A stretch of 42,047 nt of DNA from Streptococcus pseudopneumoniae (GTDB lineage Bacteria; Bacillota; Bacilli; Lactobacillales; Streptococcaceae). The stretch is from the NCBI RefSeq assembly GCF_001074825.1, contig NZ_JUPG01000038.1, forward strand, positions 1 through 42,047, given 5' to 3'. The notes beneath the pieces are model-generated. The model was not told the DNA's origin. It searched no databases and saw only the letters and a list, made by a program, of their open reading frames with translations. The stretch's first letter is position 1; each line of letters begins with the position of its first letter. Shown here piece after piece: positions 27,268 through 35,773 of the stretch. The position numbers and the translations under genes are program-made.

Positions 27268-28284
27268 TTAAGACCACTCATTTTCTGCTTTAAATTCATT
27301 GTTCATGATGTCATAAATAGCATCTTTGATGTTGGTTCCGTGGTAAATAACTTGGTAAATGGCTTGTGTAATTGGCATATAGACTCCAAGTTCTTGCGCT
27401 AGTTCATAGGCTGCTCGAGTCGTTGAAATTCCTTCAATCACCATGCCCATATTGGCTTCGATATCAGCTAGGGATTCTCCACGACCAAGAGCATCTCCGG
27501 CTCTCCAGTTACGAGAGTGGATGGAGGTTCCAGTTACGATCAAATCTCCCACACCAGATAAGCCACTATAGGTTAATGGACTGGCACCAAGTGCTACTCC
27601 TAAGCGGGTAATTTCTGCCAAGCCTCGTGCGATGATGGCTGCCTTGGCATTGTCACCAAATCCTAGACCATGTAAAGCTCCTGCCCCGACAGCGATAATG
27701 TTTTTAAGAGCACCAGCAGTTTCAACCCCGATAACATCCGTATTGGTATAAAGTCGGAAGTAGTGATTGCTAAAGAGCTCCTGAACGTATTGAGCTGTTT
27801 GCAAATCTTTAGAAGCAGCTGTGATTAAAGTCAGGTCACGCACAATGGTCTCTTCTGCATGGCTAGGCCCTGAGACAACGACAATATCACTGCGGAGCTC
27901 TTCAGGAATTTCTTCTTCAAGAATGGTTGATAATCGTTTATGGCTATCAGGTTCTAATCCCTTTGATGCATGCATGATAATCGCCTTATGGTCTAAGGTT
28001 TTTGCAACTTGTTGGGCAACAAGTCGTGTCACTTTTGTTGGGACAACAAACAAAATCGCATCCACATCTTTCAGAGTCTCTGCTAAGTCAGTGTAGGCGA
28101 TAATATTTTCATCTAGAACGACATCTTTAAAGTAGTGCTTGTTAGTATGATAGGTATTAATTTCATTGATTTGCTCGGGAATATTTCCCCAGATACGTAC
28201 CTCGTGTCCATTGTCATTTAAGACTTGTGAAAGGGCAGTCCCCCAAGAACCAGGCCCCAAGACGGCGACGGTTTGTTTTTTCAT
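27268..28284 (-). CDS. gpsA: Glycerol-3-phosphate dehydrogenase [NAD(P)+]
   Basis: 338 residues. It reduces dihydroxyacetone phosphate to sn-glycerol-3-phosphate for phospholipid and teichoic acid synthesis. The Rossmann motif is [15 protein letters not shown] (residues about 8-22); the catalytic-domain signature includes [29 protein letters not shown] near 195-225, and [12 protein letters not shown] follows. Start has AGGAGG upstream and an extended -10 TGA-TAAAAT at 28315-28320 (minus). Encoded upstream of galU. Confidence 0.97.
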   Translation of the reverse strand: MKKQTVAVLGPGSWGTALSQVLNDNGHEVRIWGNIPEQINEINTYHTNKHYFKDVVLDENIIAYTDLAETLKDVDAILFVVPTKVTRLVAQQVAKTLDHKAIIMHASKGLEPDSHKRLSTILEEEIPEELRSDIVVVSGPSHAEETIVRDLTLITAASKDLQTAQYVQELFSNHYFRLYTNTDVIGVETAGALKNIIAVGAGALHGLGFGDNAKAAIIARGLAEITRLGVALGASPLTYSGLSGVGDLIVTGTSIHSRNWRAGDALGRGESLADIEANMGMVIEGISTTRAAYELAQELGVYMPITQAIYQVIYHGTNIKDAIYDIMNNEFKAENEWS

Positions 28285-28314
28285 GTTTTCCTCCTTAGTA
28301 GAGTCCTCTCCATT

Positions 28315-28320
28315 ATTTTA
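28315..28320 (-). promoter_or_regulatory. gpsA-galU promoter, extended -10
   Basis: TGA-TAAAAT on the minus strand about 30 nt before the gpsA start; a weak TGCAAA lies about 16 bp upstream. Confidence 0.5.
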
Positions 28321-28387
28321 TCATATTCTAGAGGATTTTGCACTTGCATTGCTGGGGGAGTGGTGGCTTTGTTACTTGAAAAATACA

Positions 28388-28428
28388 TAAAAAACCGAGA
28401 CGAAGTATTAAACTCTTAGTCTCGGTTT
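28388..28428. terminator. Terminator of the small gene at 28455-28700
   Basis: AAAACCGAGAC pairs with GTCTCGGTTTT over a 17-nt loop; on minus it ends in TTTTTT. It separates that gene from gpsA. Confidence 0.85.
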
Positions 28429-28454
28429 TGATATTTCTTAAAGAATAGCTAGGT

Positions 28455-28700
28455 TTATTTCAATTGATCTGTAATGTCTTTTGATAGCAACATTCCCAGA
28501 TGATAAGTTTTATTGATGTAAGCAATGACATCATTGATATTTTCAGTTGTGTGAATTTTCTCTTTGATGTCATCCCTAAAGGTTTCATCCTTCAAAAGTT
28601 GTTCTTGGTAGAGCCTTTGAAGTCTCTCCTTCTCGTACTTATTGAGTAGAAAAAGGAACACCAAGCTAATCACAACGAGGATATAAGCATATTGGCTCAT
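28455..28700 (-). CDS. Small membrane-anchored protein, unknown function
   Basis: 81 residues from the ATG at 28700 with GGGAG upstream; the frame extends further but without a better start. An N-terminal hydrophobic helix (about residues 5-20) is followed by a highly charged helical region (KYEKERLQRLYQEQLLKDE) and a C-terminal part NDVIAYINKTYHLGMLLSKD. No family recognised. It has its own terminator, but no convincing promoter is visible; it sits beside a repeat-rich spacer. Confidence 0.65.
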   Translation of the reverse strand: MSQYAYILVVISLVFLFLLNKYEKERLQRLYQEQLLKDETFRDDIKEKIHTTENINDVIAYINKTYHLGMLLSKDITDQLK

Positions 28701-28805
28701 AGGAAATCTCCCTGTATGATAAAGAAGTAGTAGTGAGTAGATTGAATTAGTGAATTCACAGATCAAGTCAGCAAAATTTTGATAGGCCTCTAAACCTAAT
28801 TACGT

Positions 28806-28852
28806 ATAGGATTTGGTCTTAGTTACTTAAACTGCTTTACAATCAAGTAATT
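28806..28852. repeat. Diverged 47-bp repeat, copy A
   Basis: Aligns without gaps to 29006-29052 with 39 of 47 bases identical (both begin ATAGGATTTGG and share TTAGTTACTTA and CAATCAAGTAA). Its inverted-repeat potential is weaker than copy B. Confidence 0.8.
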
Positions 28853-28940
28853 AAAAGCTTACGACATGAGCCTAACCAAATCAATATTATTTGGATTGGT
28901 GAATTAGTAAAGCGTTTAGGCAAATATCTCTGGTTACGAC

Positions 28941-28979
28941 GTTCTGGGACATAAATCGATAATATTTATGTCCCAGAAC
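28941..28979. repeat. Perfect 16-bp-arm inverted repeat
   Basis: GTTCTGGGACATAAAT (28941-28956), 7-nt loop, and its exact reverse complement (28964-28979). No T-run on either side, so it is not a canonical terminator; it may be a small mobile or processing hairpin. Confidence 0.85.
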
Positions 28980-28993
28980 TAGTGAAGCGCCTA

Positions 28994-29017
28994 GCCAAAT
29001 CTCTGATAGGATTTGGC
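28994..29017. repeat. 8-bp-arm inverted repeat
   Basis: GCCAAATC (28994-29001), 8-nt loop, GATTTGGC (29010-29017), immediately beside the next hairpin. Confidence 0.7.
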
Positions 29018-29052
29018 GTTAGTTACTTAGATTGCTCCGCAATCAAGTAACT
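29006..29052. repeat. Diverged 47-bp repeat, copy B, with a 13-bp hairpin
   Basis: Second copy of the 28806-28852 repeat. Inside it GTTACTT-a-GATTGC, loop TCC, GCAATC-AAGTAAC (29022-29051) forms a 13-bp stem with one bulge. It lies 9 bp from the argS stop. Confidence 0.8.
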
Positions 29053-29060
29053 TTGGCGAT

Positions 29061-30752
29061 TTACATTTTCTCTGGCGCTTCTACTCCAAGCAAGCGAAGG
29101 GCTTCTTTGAGAACAACTGCAGTTGCGTAGCTGAGAGCTAGACGGCTGTCGCGCTCAGGACTTTCATCTAGGATACGTGTATGTGCATAGTACTTGTTGA
29201 AGGCTTGAGCCAGATTAATCGAAAATTTAGCAATGATAGAAGGTTCAAAGTTATCTGCCGCACGGTTGATAATACGTGGGAAGTCTTGGATGAGTTTAAT
29301 GATTTCCCAGCTTTCAGCATCATTCAAGCTATAGTTGCCAGCTGTTTCAGGTTTGAAATCGGCTTTGCGTAAGATAGATTGGATACGAGCGTAGGCGTAT
29401 TGAACGTAAGGTCCAGTTTCACCCTCGAAGGATACCATGGCCTCTAGGTCAAAGTCATATCCGTTTGTACGGTCAGTCTTGAGGTCATAGAATTTAATGG
29501 CTCCAACCCCAACAGCATGCGCCACCTGGTCTTTATTTTCAAGTTCAGGATTTTTAGCCTCGATTTGGGCTTTGGCACGACTAACAGCCTCTGCAACTGT
29601 AGGTTCTAGCAAGATGACATTCCCTTTACGAGTAGAGAGTTTTTTCCCTTCTTTTGTAACCAAACCAAAAGGAACGTGAGTAATGTCTTCACTCCAGTCG
29701 TAGCCCATTTCTTGCAAGACAGCTTTGAGCTGTTTAAAGTGGACAGATTGTTCTTGACCAACTACGTAGATAGATTTAGCAAATTGGTATTCGTTTTTAC
29801 GGTAAAGGGCTGCAGCCAAGTCACGTGTGATATAGAGAGTTGCACCATCAGATTTTTTGATAAGGGCTGGATGTTCAATTCCATATTTCTCAAGATTGAC
29901 AACTTGGGCACCTTCTGATTCAACAAGAAGGCCTTTTTCAGAAAGAATGTCTACAACTGCATCCATCTTATCATTATAGAAGGCTTCTCCGTTATAGCTG
30001 TCAAAGTCAACCTTCAATTCATTATAAAGGCGGTTAAATTCTACCAAACTTTCATCACGGAACCATTGCCAAAGAGCGAGAGCTTCCTCATCTCCATTTT
30101 CCAGTTTACGGAACCATTCGCGCGCTTCTTCATCCAAGCTAGGGTCGTTTTCAGCTTCAGCATTGATGCGGACATAGAGTTTAAGAAGTTCCTCGATTGG
30201 ATGAGCTTTTACAGCTTCTTCGTCGCCCCATTTTTTGTAGGCAACAATCAACATCCCAAACTGTTTACCCCAGTCTCCCAAATGATTGACCTTGACCGTT
30301 TGATAACCAATTTTTTGGAAAATATGTGACAAGCTATCTCCGATAACAGTTGAGCGCAGGTGACCGATAGAAAATGGTTTAGCGATATTGGGACTAGACA
30401 TGTCGATCACAACATTTTCTTGTTTGCCAATATGTTGGTCAGCATAGTGTTCTTTTTCAGTGATAACAGCTTGCAATACTTGAGCAGAAATGGCAGATTT
30501 ATCAAGGAAAAAGTTAACGTAAGGTCCTGTTGCGACAACCTTTTCAAAGGCTTGACTGTTAATTTTTTCAGCTAGTTCAGCTGCAATCATTTGTGGCGCT
30601 TTACGTTCGACTTTTGCAAGAGAAAAAGCAGGGAAAGCGATGTCTCCCATTTCTGAGTTTTTAGGGGTTTCCAGTAAATTTAAAATAGCCTCTTGGTCCA
30701 GGCTATCAATGACGCTAGCCAACTCGCTAGCAATCAATTCTTTTGTATTCAT
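29061..30752 (-). CDS. argS: Arginyl-tRNA synthetase
   Basis: 563 residues. It charges tRNA-Arg. The N-terminal add-1 domain is followed by the HIGH-type motif FSIGHLRST (in [17 protein letters not shown] near residue 125). In place of KMSKS it has KLSTRKGNV near residue 375, as is usual for ArgRS. The C-terminal DALR anticodon domain starts near 440 ([14 protein letters not shown]). Start has AAAGGAGC upstream and an extended -10 TGA-TAAAAT at 30781-30786 (minus). Divergent from argR, with a short leader and no T-box. Confidence 0.97.
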   Translation of the reverse strand: MNTKELIASELASVIDSLDQEAILNLLETPKNSEMGDIAFPAFSLAKVERKAPQMIAAELAEKINSQAFEKVVATGPYVNFFLDKSAISAQVLQAVITEKEHYADQHIGKQENVVIDMSSPNIAKPFSIGHLRSTVIGDSLSHIFQKIGYQTVKVNHLGDWGKQFGMLIVAYKKWGDEEAVKAHPIEELLKLYVRINAEAENDPSLDEEAREWFRKLENGDEEALALWQWFRDESLVEFNRLYNELKVDFDSYNGEAFYNDKMDAVVDILSEKGLLVESEGAQVVNLEKYGIEHPALIKKSDGATLYITRDLAAALYRKNEYQFAKSIYVVGQEQSVHFKQLKAVLQEMGYDWSEDITHVPFGLVTKEGKKLSTRKGNVILLEPTVAEAVSRAKAQIEAKNPELENKDQVAHAVGVGAIKFYDLKTDRTNGYDFDLEAMVSFEGETGPYVQYAYARIQSILRKADFKPETAGNYSLNDAESWEIIKLIQDFPRIINRAADNFEPSIIAKFSINLAQAFNKYYAHTRILDESPERDSRLALSYATAVVLKEALRLLGVEAPEKM

Positions 30753-30780
30753 TAAGAGCTCCTTTTTGGACTTTTCTACT

Positions 30781-30786
30781 ATTTTA
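30781..30786 (-). promoter_or_regulatory. argS promoter, extended -10
   Basis: TGA-TAAAAT on minus about 28 nt before the argS ATG; weak -35. Confidence 0.45.
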
Positions 30787-30834
30787 TCACAATTTTAAAG
30801 AAAGAAGAAAAAATTTTTGAAATCTCCTATTTTT

Positions 30835-30876
30835 TTGGTATAATATAGTTATAAAATTAGTTATAAATATTCACAT
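30835..30876 (+). promoter_or_regulatory. argR promoter with ARG-box-like sites
   Basis: TGG-TATAAT (-10 near 30838-30843) precedes the 10-bp direct repeat TAGTTATAAA at 30846-30855 and 30858-30867. The second copy continues into AGTTATAAATATTCACAT (30859-30876), which resembles an arginine-repressor box, so argR may control itself. Confidence 0.55.
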
Positions 30877-30887
30877 AAGAGGATTTT

Positions 30888-31334
30888 ATGAGAAAAAGAG
30901 ATCGTCATCAGTTAATAAAAAAAATGATTACTGAGGAGAAATTAAGTACACAAAAAGAAATTCAAGATCGGTTGGAGGCGCACAATGTCTTTGTGACGCA
31001 GACAACCCTGTCTCGTGATTTGCGCGAAATCGGCTTGACCAAGGTCAAGAAAAATGATATGGTGTATTATGTACTAGCAAATGAGACAGAAAAGATTGAT
31101 TTGGTGGAATTTTTGTCTCATCATTTAGAAGGTGTTGCAAGAGCAGAGTTTACCTTGGTACTTCATACCAAATTGGGCGAAGCCTCTGTTTTGGCAAATA
31201 TTGTAGATGCAAACAAGGATGAATGGATTTTAGGAACAGTTGCTGGTGCCAATACCTTATTGGTCATTTGTCGAGACCAGCACGTTGCCAAACTCATGGA
31301 AGATCGTTTGCTAGATTTGATGAAAGATAAGTAA
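30888..31334 (+). CDS. argR: Arginine repressor ArgR
   Basis: 148 residues with AAGAGG upstream. The N-terminal winged-helix DNA-binding domain contains [20 protein letters not shown] and [11 protein letters not shown]; the C-terminal hexamerisation/arginine-binding domain includes [30 protein letters not shown], with the D-A-N-K-D-E-W arginine-contact segment. It controls arginine genes. Pneumococci carry several ArgR/AhrC paralogues; the one next to argS is called argR here by location. Followed by a terminator and then mutS. Confidence 0.93.
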   Translation: MRKRDRHQLIKKMITEEKLSTQKEIQDRLEAHNVFVTQTTLSRDLREIGLTKVKKNDMVYYVLANETEKIDLVEFLSHHLEGVARAEFTLVLHTKLGEASVLANIVDANKDEWILGTVAGANTLLVICRDQHVAKLMEDRLLDLMKDK

Positions 31335-31366
31335 GGTCTTGGGAGTTGCTCTCAAGACTTATTTTT
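31334..31366 (+). terminator. argR terminator
   Basis: GTCTTGGGAG pairs with CTCTCAAGAC (one G-U) followed by TTATTTTT. No obvious separate mutS promoter follows, so mutS probably depends on read-through. Confidence 0.75.
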
Positions 31367-31384
31367 GACAAGGAGAGACGGAAA

Positions 31385-33919
31385 ATGGCGACAGAAAAGC
31401 TATCACCCGGCATGCAACAGTATGTGGATATTAAAAAGCAATATCCAGATGCTTTTTTGCTCTTTCGGATGGGTGATTTTTATGAATTATTTTATGAGGA
31501 TGCGGTCAATGCTGCGCAGATTCTGGAAATTTCCTTAACGAGTCGCAACAAGAATGCGGACAATCCGATTCCTATGGCGGGGGTTCCCTATCATTCTGCC
31601 CAGCAGTATATCGATGTCTTGATTGAGCAGGGCTATAAGGTAGCCATTGCTGAACAGATGGAAGATCCTAAACAAGCAGTTGGGGTTGTGAAACGAGAGG
31701 TTGTTCAGGTCATTACACCAGGGACAGTGGTCGATAGTACTAAGCCGGACAGTCAGAATAACTTCTTGGTTGCCATAGACCGTGATGGCAATCAATTTGG
31801 GCTAGCTTATATGGATCTGGTGACAGGTGATTTTTATGTGACGGGACTATTGGATTTCACGCTAGTTTGTGGGGAAATCCGTAACCTCAAGGCTCGAGAA
31901 GTGGTTCTGGGATATGACTTGTCCGAGGAAGAAGAACAGATTCTCAGTCGCCAGATGAATTTGGTGCTTTCTTATGAAAAAGAAGGCTTTGAGGACCTTC
32001 ATTTACTGGATTCACGATTGGCAGCAGTGGAGCAAGCGGCCTCTAGTAAGCTGCTTCAGTATGTCCATCGAACTCAGATGAGGGAATTGAATCATCTTAA
32101 ACCTGTTATCCGCTATGAAATCAAAGATTTCTTACAGATGGATTATGCGACTAAAGCTAGTCTGGATTTGGTTGAGAATGCCCGTTCAGGCAAGAAGCAG
32201 GGCAGTCTTTTCTGGCTTTTAGATGAAACCAAAACAGCTATGGGCATGCGTCTCTTGCGTTCTTGGATCCATCGTCCCCTGATTGATAAGGAGCGAATCG
32301 TCCAACGTCAAGAGGTGGTGCAGGTCTTTCTTGACCACTTCTTTGAGCGCAGTGATTTGACAGACAGTCTCAAGGGTGTTTATGATATCGAACGTTTGGC
32401 TAGTCGGGTTTCTTTTGGCAAGACCAATCCCAAGGATCTCTTGCAGCTGGCGACTACCTTATCCAGTGTGCCACGGATTCGAGCGATTTTAGAAGGGATG
32501 GAGCAACCTGCTCTGGCCTATCTCATCGAACAATTGGATGGAATCCCTGAGTTGGAGAGCTTGATTAGTGCTGCCATTGCTCCTGAAGCTCCTCATGTGA
32601 TTACCGATGGGGGGATTATCCGGACGGGATTTGATGAGACTTTGGATAAATACCGCCGAGTGCTCAGAGAAGGGACTAGCTGGATTGCTGAGATTGAGGC
32701 TAAGGAGCGAGAAAACTCTGGTATCAGCACGCTCAAGATTGACTATAATAAAAAGGATGGCTACTATTTCCATGTGACCAATTCTCAACTGGGAAATGTG
32801 CCTGCTCACTTTTTCCGCAAGGCGACGCTGAAAAACTCAGAACGCTTTGGAACTGAGGAATTAGCTCGTATCGAAGGCGATATGTTGGAGGCGCGTGAGA
32901 AGTCAGCCAACCTAGAGTATGAAATCTTTATGCGTATCCGTGAGGAAGTCAGCAAGTACATTCAGCGTTTGCAGTCTTTAGCTCAAGGAATTGCGACAGT
33001 TGATGTCTTACAGGGTCTCGCTGTTGTGGCTGAAACTCAGCATTTGATTCGACCAGAGTTCGGCGACGACTCACAAATCGATATCCAGAAAGGGCGTCAT
33101 GCTGTCGTTGAAAAGGTTATGGGAGCTCAGACCTATATTCCAAATACGATTCAGATGGCAGAAGATACTAGTATTCAGCTGATTACAGGGCCAAACATGA
33201 GTGGGAAGTCTACCTACATGCGTCAGTTAGCCATGACGGCGGTTATGGCCCAGTTGGGTTCTTATGTACCAGCAGAAAGCGCCCATTTACCGATTTTTGA
33301 TGCCATTTTTACCCGTATCGGAGCAGCCGATGATTTGGTTTCAGGTCAGTCAACCTTTATGGTGGAGATGATGGAGGCCAACAATGCTATTTCGCATGCG
33401 ACTAAGAATTCTTTGATTCTCTTTGATGAGTTAGGACGGGGAACCGCGACTTATGATGGGATGGCCTTGGCCCAATCAATCATTGAATATATCCATGAAC
33501 ATATCGGAGCCAAGACTCTCTTTGCGACCCACTACCATGAGTTGACCAGTTTGGAGTCTAGTTTAAAACACTTGGTCAATGTTCATGTGGCAACCTTGGA
33601 GCAGGATGGGCAGGTCACTTTCCTTCATAAGATTGAACCAGGACCAGCTGACAAATCCTACGGTATTCATGTTGCTAAGATTGCTGGTTTGCCAGCAGAC
33701 CTTCTAGTAAGGGCGGATAAGATTTTGACGCAACTAGAGAGCCAGGGCACAGAGAATCCTGCTCCCATGAGACAAACGAGTGCTGTCACTGAACAGATTT
33801 CACTCTTTGATACGCCAGAAGAAAATCCTATCCTAGCAGAATTAGCTAAACTAGATATATACAACATGACACCTATGCAGGCTATGAATGTTTTGGTTGA
33901 GTTAAAACAAAAATTATAA
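31385..33919 (+). CDS. mutS: DNA mismatch repair protein MutS (HexA)
   Basis: 844 residues from ATG 31385 with AAGGAGAG upstream; earlier in-frame starts lie within the argR terminator. The length equals pneumococcal HexA. It recognises mismatches, also rejecting diverged DNA in transformation. The N-terminal mismatch-binding F-x-E motif is in [20 protein letters not shown]; the ATPase has Walker [10 protein letters not shown] near 602-610, Walker [13 protein letters not shown] near 675-690 and the ATHYHEL segment near 718. A C-terminal short region may contact MutL/beta clamp (QISLFD). patA lies downstream. Confidence 0.97.
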   Translation: MATEKLSPGMQQYVDIKKQYPDAFLLFRMGDFYELFYEDAVNAAQILEISLTSRNKNADNPIPMAGVPYHSAQQYIDVLIEQGYKVAIAEQMEDPKQAVGVVKREVVQVITPGTVVDSTKPDSQNNFLVAIDRDGNQFGLAYMDLVTGDFYVTGLLDFTLVCGEIRNLKAREVVLGYDLSEEEEQILSRQMNLVLSYEKEGFEDLHLLDSRLAAVEQAASSKLLQYVHRTQMRELNHLKPVIRYEIKDFLQMDYATKASLDLVENARSGKKQGSLFWLLDETKTAMGMRLLRSWIHRPLIDKERIVQRQEVVQVFLDHFFERSDLTDSLKGVYDIERLASRVSFGKTNPKDLLQLATTLSSVPRIRAILEGMEQPALAYLIEQLDGIPELESLISAAIAPEAPHVITDGGIIRTGFDETLDKYRRVLREGTSWIAEIEAKERENSGISTLKIDYNKKDGYYFHVTNSQLGNVPAHFFRKATLKNSERFGTEELARIEGDMLEAREKSANLEYEIFMRIREEVSKYIQRLQSLAQGIATVDVLQGLAVVAETQHLIRPEFGDDSQIDIQKGRHAVVEKVMGAQTYIPNTIQMAEDTSIQLITGPNMSGKSTYMRQLAMTAVMAQLGSYVPAESAHLPIFDAIFTRIGAADDLVSGQSTFMVEMMEANNAISHATKNSLILFDELGRGTATYDGMALAQSIIEYIHEHIGAKTLFATHYHELTSLESSLKHLVNVHVATLEQDGQVTFLHKIEPGPADKSYGIHVAKIAGLPADLLVRADKILTQLESQGTENPAPMRQTSAVTEQISLFDTPEENPILAELAKLDIYNMTPMQAMNVLVELKQKL

Positions 33920-33922
33920 AGC

Positions 33923-33944
33923 CTAGAATGACTAGTCATTCTAG
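33923..33944. repeat. 22-bp perfect palindrome after mutS
   Basis: Self-complementary from CTAGAATGACT onward, immediately after the stop codon, with no T-run. It may stabilise the mutS mRNA end or be a regulatory site. Confidence 0.6.
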
Positions 33945-33963
33945 CTATATCAAGGAGACTTCT

Positions 33964-33992
33964 TTGACAAGTTCCCACTTTTTTGCTAGAAT
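33964..33992 (+). promoter_or_regulatory. patA promoter
   Basis: TTGACA (33964-33969), 17 bp, TAGAAT (33987-33992) with TGC extended -10: a strong promoter ahead of a hairpin leader. Predicted +1 is near 33999. Confidence 0.8.
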
Positions 33993-34013
33993 AACATCAC
34001 ACAAACAGAATGA

Positions 34014-34052
34014 GAAGGAGCTGACGCATTGTCGCTCCCTTTTGTCTATTTT
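34014..34052 (+). terminator. patA leader attenuator
   Basis: GGAGC-t-GAC, loop GCATT, GTC-GCTCC, then a C/T-rich tract ending in TTTTTT. It lies between the patA promoter and the gene. In pneumococcus, disruption of such an attenuator is a known cause of patAB overexpression and fluoroquinolone resistance. ATG AGA AGG AGC TGA (34010-34024) overlaps the left arm and could be a tiny leader frame, without a ribosome site. Confidence 0.75.
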
Positions 34053-34065
34053 TTAAGGAGAAAAT

Positions 34066-35772
34066 ATGCTGATTCAGAAAATAAAAACCTACAAGTGGCA
34101 GGTCTTGGCTTCGCTCCTGATGACAGGCTTGATGGTTGCTAGTTCACTTTTGCAACCGCGTTACCTGCAGGAAGTGTTAGACGCCCTACTTGCTGGGAAA
34201 TATGAAGCTATTTATAGTATTGGGGCTTGGTTGATTGGTGTCGCCTTAGTCGGTCTAGTTGCTGGTGGGCTCAATGTTGTCCTTGCAGCTTATATTGCCC
34301 AAGGAGTTTCATCCGACCTTCGGGAGGATGCCTTCCGTAAAATCCAAACCTTTTCTTATGCTAATATTGAACAATTTAATGCGGGAAATCTAGTCGTTCG
34401 AATGACCAACGATATCAACCAGATTCAGAACGTGATCATGATGACCTTCCAAATTCTTTTCAGACTTCCCCTCTTGTTCATCGGTTCGTTTATTCTTGCA
34501 GTTCAAACCCTTCCTTCGCTGTGGTGGGTAATTGTTCTCATGGTGATCTTAATTTTTGGTTTGACTGCTGTTATGATGGGGATGATGGGGCCACGTTTTG
34601 CCAAGTTTCAAACCCTTCTTGAGCGCATCAATGCTATTGCTAAGGAAAATCTGCGCGGTGTTCGTGTGGTCAAGTCCTTTGTCCAAGAAAAAGAGCAGTT
34701 TGCGAAGTTTACAGAGGTCTCAGACGAGCTTCTCGGTCAAAATCTTTATATCGGCTATGCCTTTTCAGTAGTGGAACCTTTTATGATGTTGGTCGGCTAT
34801 GGGGCGGTATTCCTCTCTATTTGGCTGGTCGCGGGAATGGTTCAGTCGGATCCTTCTGTTGTGGGTTCCATTGCTTCCTTTGTCAATTACCTAAGCCAGA
34901 TTATCTTTACCATTGTCATGGTTGGATTTTTGGGAAATTCTGTCAGCCGTGCCATGATTTCCATGCGTCGTATTCGAGAAATTCTTGACGCAGAGCCAGC
35001 TATGACCTTCAAGGATGTCCCAGATGAAGATTTGGATGGAAGTCTTAGCTTTGAAAATGTAACCTTTACCTATCCAATGGATAAGGAACCGATGCTGAAA
35101 GATGTGAGCTTTACCATCGAACCTGGTCAAATGGTTGGAGTAGTTGGAGCGACTGGTGCAGGGAAGTCAACTTTGGCTCAATTGATTCCACGTCTCTTTG
35201 ACCCACAGGAGGGCTCTATCAAAATCGGAGGCAAGGATATTCGAGAAGTGAGTGAAGGAACCCTGCGTAAAACAGTTTCTATCGTTCTCCAACGTGCCAT
35301 TCTCTTTAGTGGAACAATTGCTGATAACTTGAGACAGGGTAAGGGAGATGCTACTCTATTTGAAATGGAGCGGGCAGCTAATATTGCCCAAGCCAGCGAA
35401 TTCATTCATCGTATGGAGAAAACCTTTGAAAGTCCAGTTGAGGAACGAGGGACCAACTTCTCTGGTGGGCAAAAACAAAGGATGTCGATTGCGCGTGGGA
35501 TTGTCAGCAATCCACGTATTCTGATTTTTGATGATTCGACCTCAGCCTTGGATGCCAAGTCAGAGCGTTTGGTTCAGGAAGCTTTAAACAAGGATTTAAA
35601 AGGTACGACAACCATTGTCATCGCTCAAAAGATTAGCTCAGTTGTCCATGCAGACAAAATATTGGTTCTGGATCAGGGACGATTGATCGGTCAAGGGACA
35701 CATGCAGACTTGGTTGCCAACAATGCTGTTTACCGTGAAATCTACGAAACACAGAAAGGAAAGGAGGAGTAA
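34066..35772 (+). CDS. patA: Heterodimeric ABC multidrug exporter subunit PatA
   Basis: 568 residues, with AAGGAG upstream. Six membrane helices (about 15-290) precede the nucleotide-binding domain: Walker A GATGAGKST near 360, canonical signature FSGGQKQR near 465 and Walker B ILIFDDSTSALD near 485-496. The residue after the Walker B Asp is Asp, not catalytic Glu, and the switch histidine is Gln (VIAQKIS). It is therefore the subunit with the degenerate site that pairs with PatB. PatAB exports fluoroquinolones and dyes in pneumococcus. Name rests on order mutS-patA-patB and motifs. Confidence 0.92.
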   Translation: MLIQKIKTYKWQVLASLLMTGLMVASSLLQPRYLQEVLDALLAGKYEAIYSIGAWLIGVALVGLVAGGLNVVLAAYIAQGVSSDLREDAFRKIQTFSYANIEQFNAGNLVVRMTNDINQIQNVIMMTFQILFRLPLLFIGSFILAVQTLPSLWWVIVLMVILIFGLTAVMMGMMGPRFAKFQTLLERINAIAKENLRGVRVVKSFVQEKEQFAKFTEVSDELLGQNLYIGYAFSVVEPFMMLVGYGAVFLSIWLVAGMVQSDPSVVGSIASFVNYLSQIIFTIVMVGFLGNSVSRAMISMRRIREILDAEPAMTFKDVPDEDLDGSLSFENVTFTYPMDKEPMLKDVSFTIEPGQMVGVVGATGAGKSTLAQLIPRLFDPQEGSIKIGGKDIREVSEGTLRKTVSIVLQRAILFSGTIADNLRQGKGDATLFEMERAANIAQASEFIHRMEKTFESPVEERGTNFSGGQKQRMSIARGIVSNPRILIFDDSTSALDAKSERLVQEALNKDLKGTTTIVIAQKISSVVHADKILVLDQGRLIGQGTHADLVANNAVYREIYETQKGKEE

Positions 35773-35773
35773 A

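Larger units (their letters stand above)
28701..29060. other. Gene-free spacer with diverged repeats and hairpins
   Basis: 360 bp without a supportable gene. It holds two 47-bp diverged direct repeats exactly 200 bp apart, a third shorter related motif pair, and three strong inverted repeats, listed separately. The arrangement lies downstream of argS and upstream of the small gene, both on minus. Confidence 0.75.
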
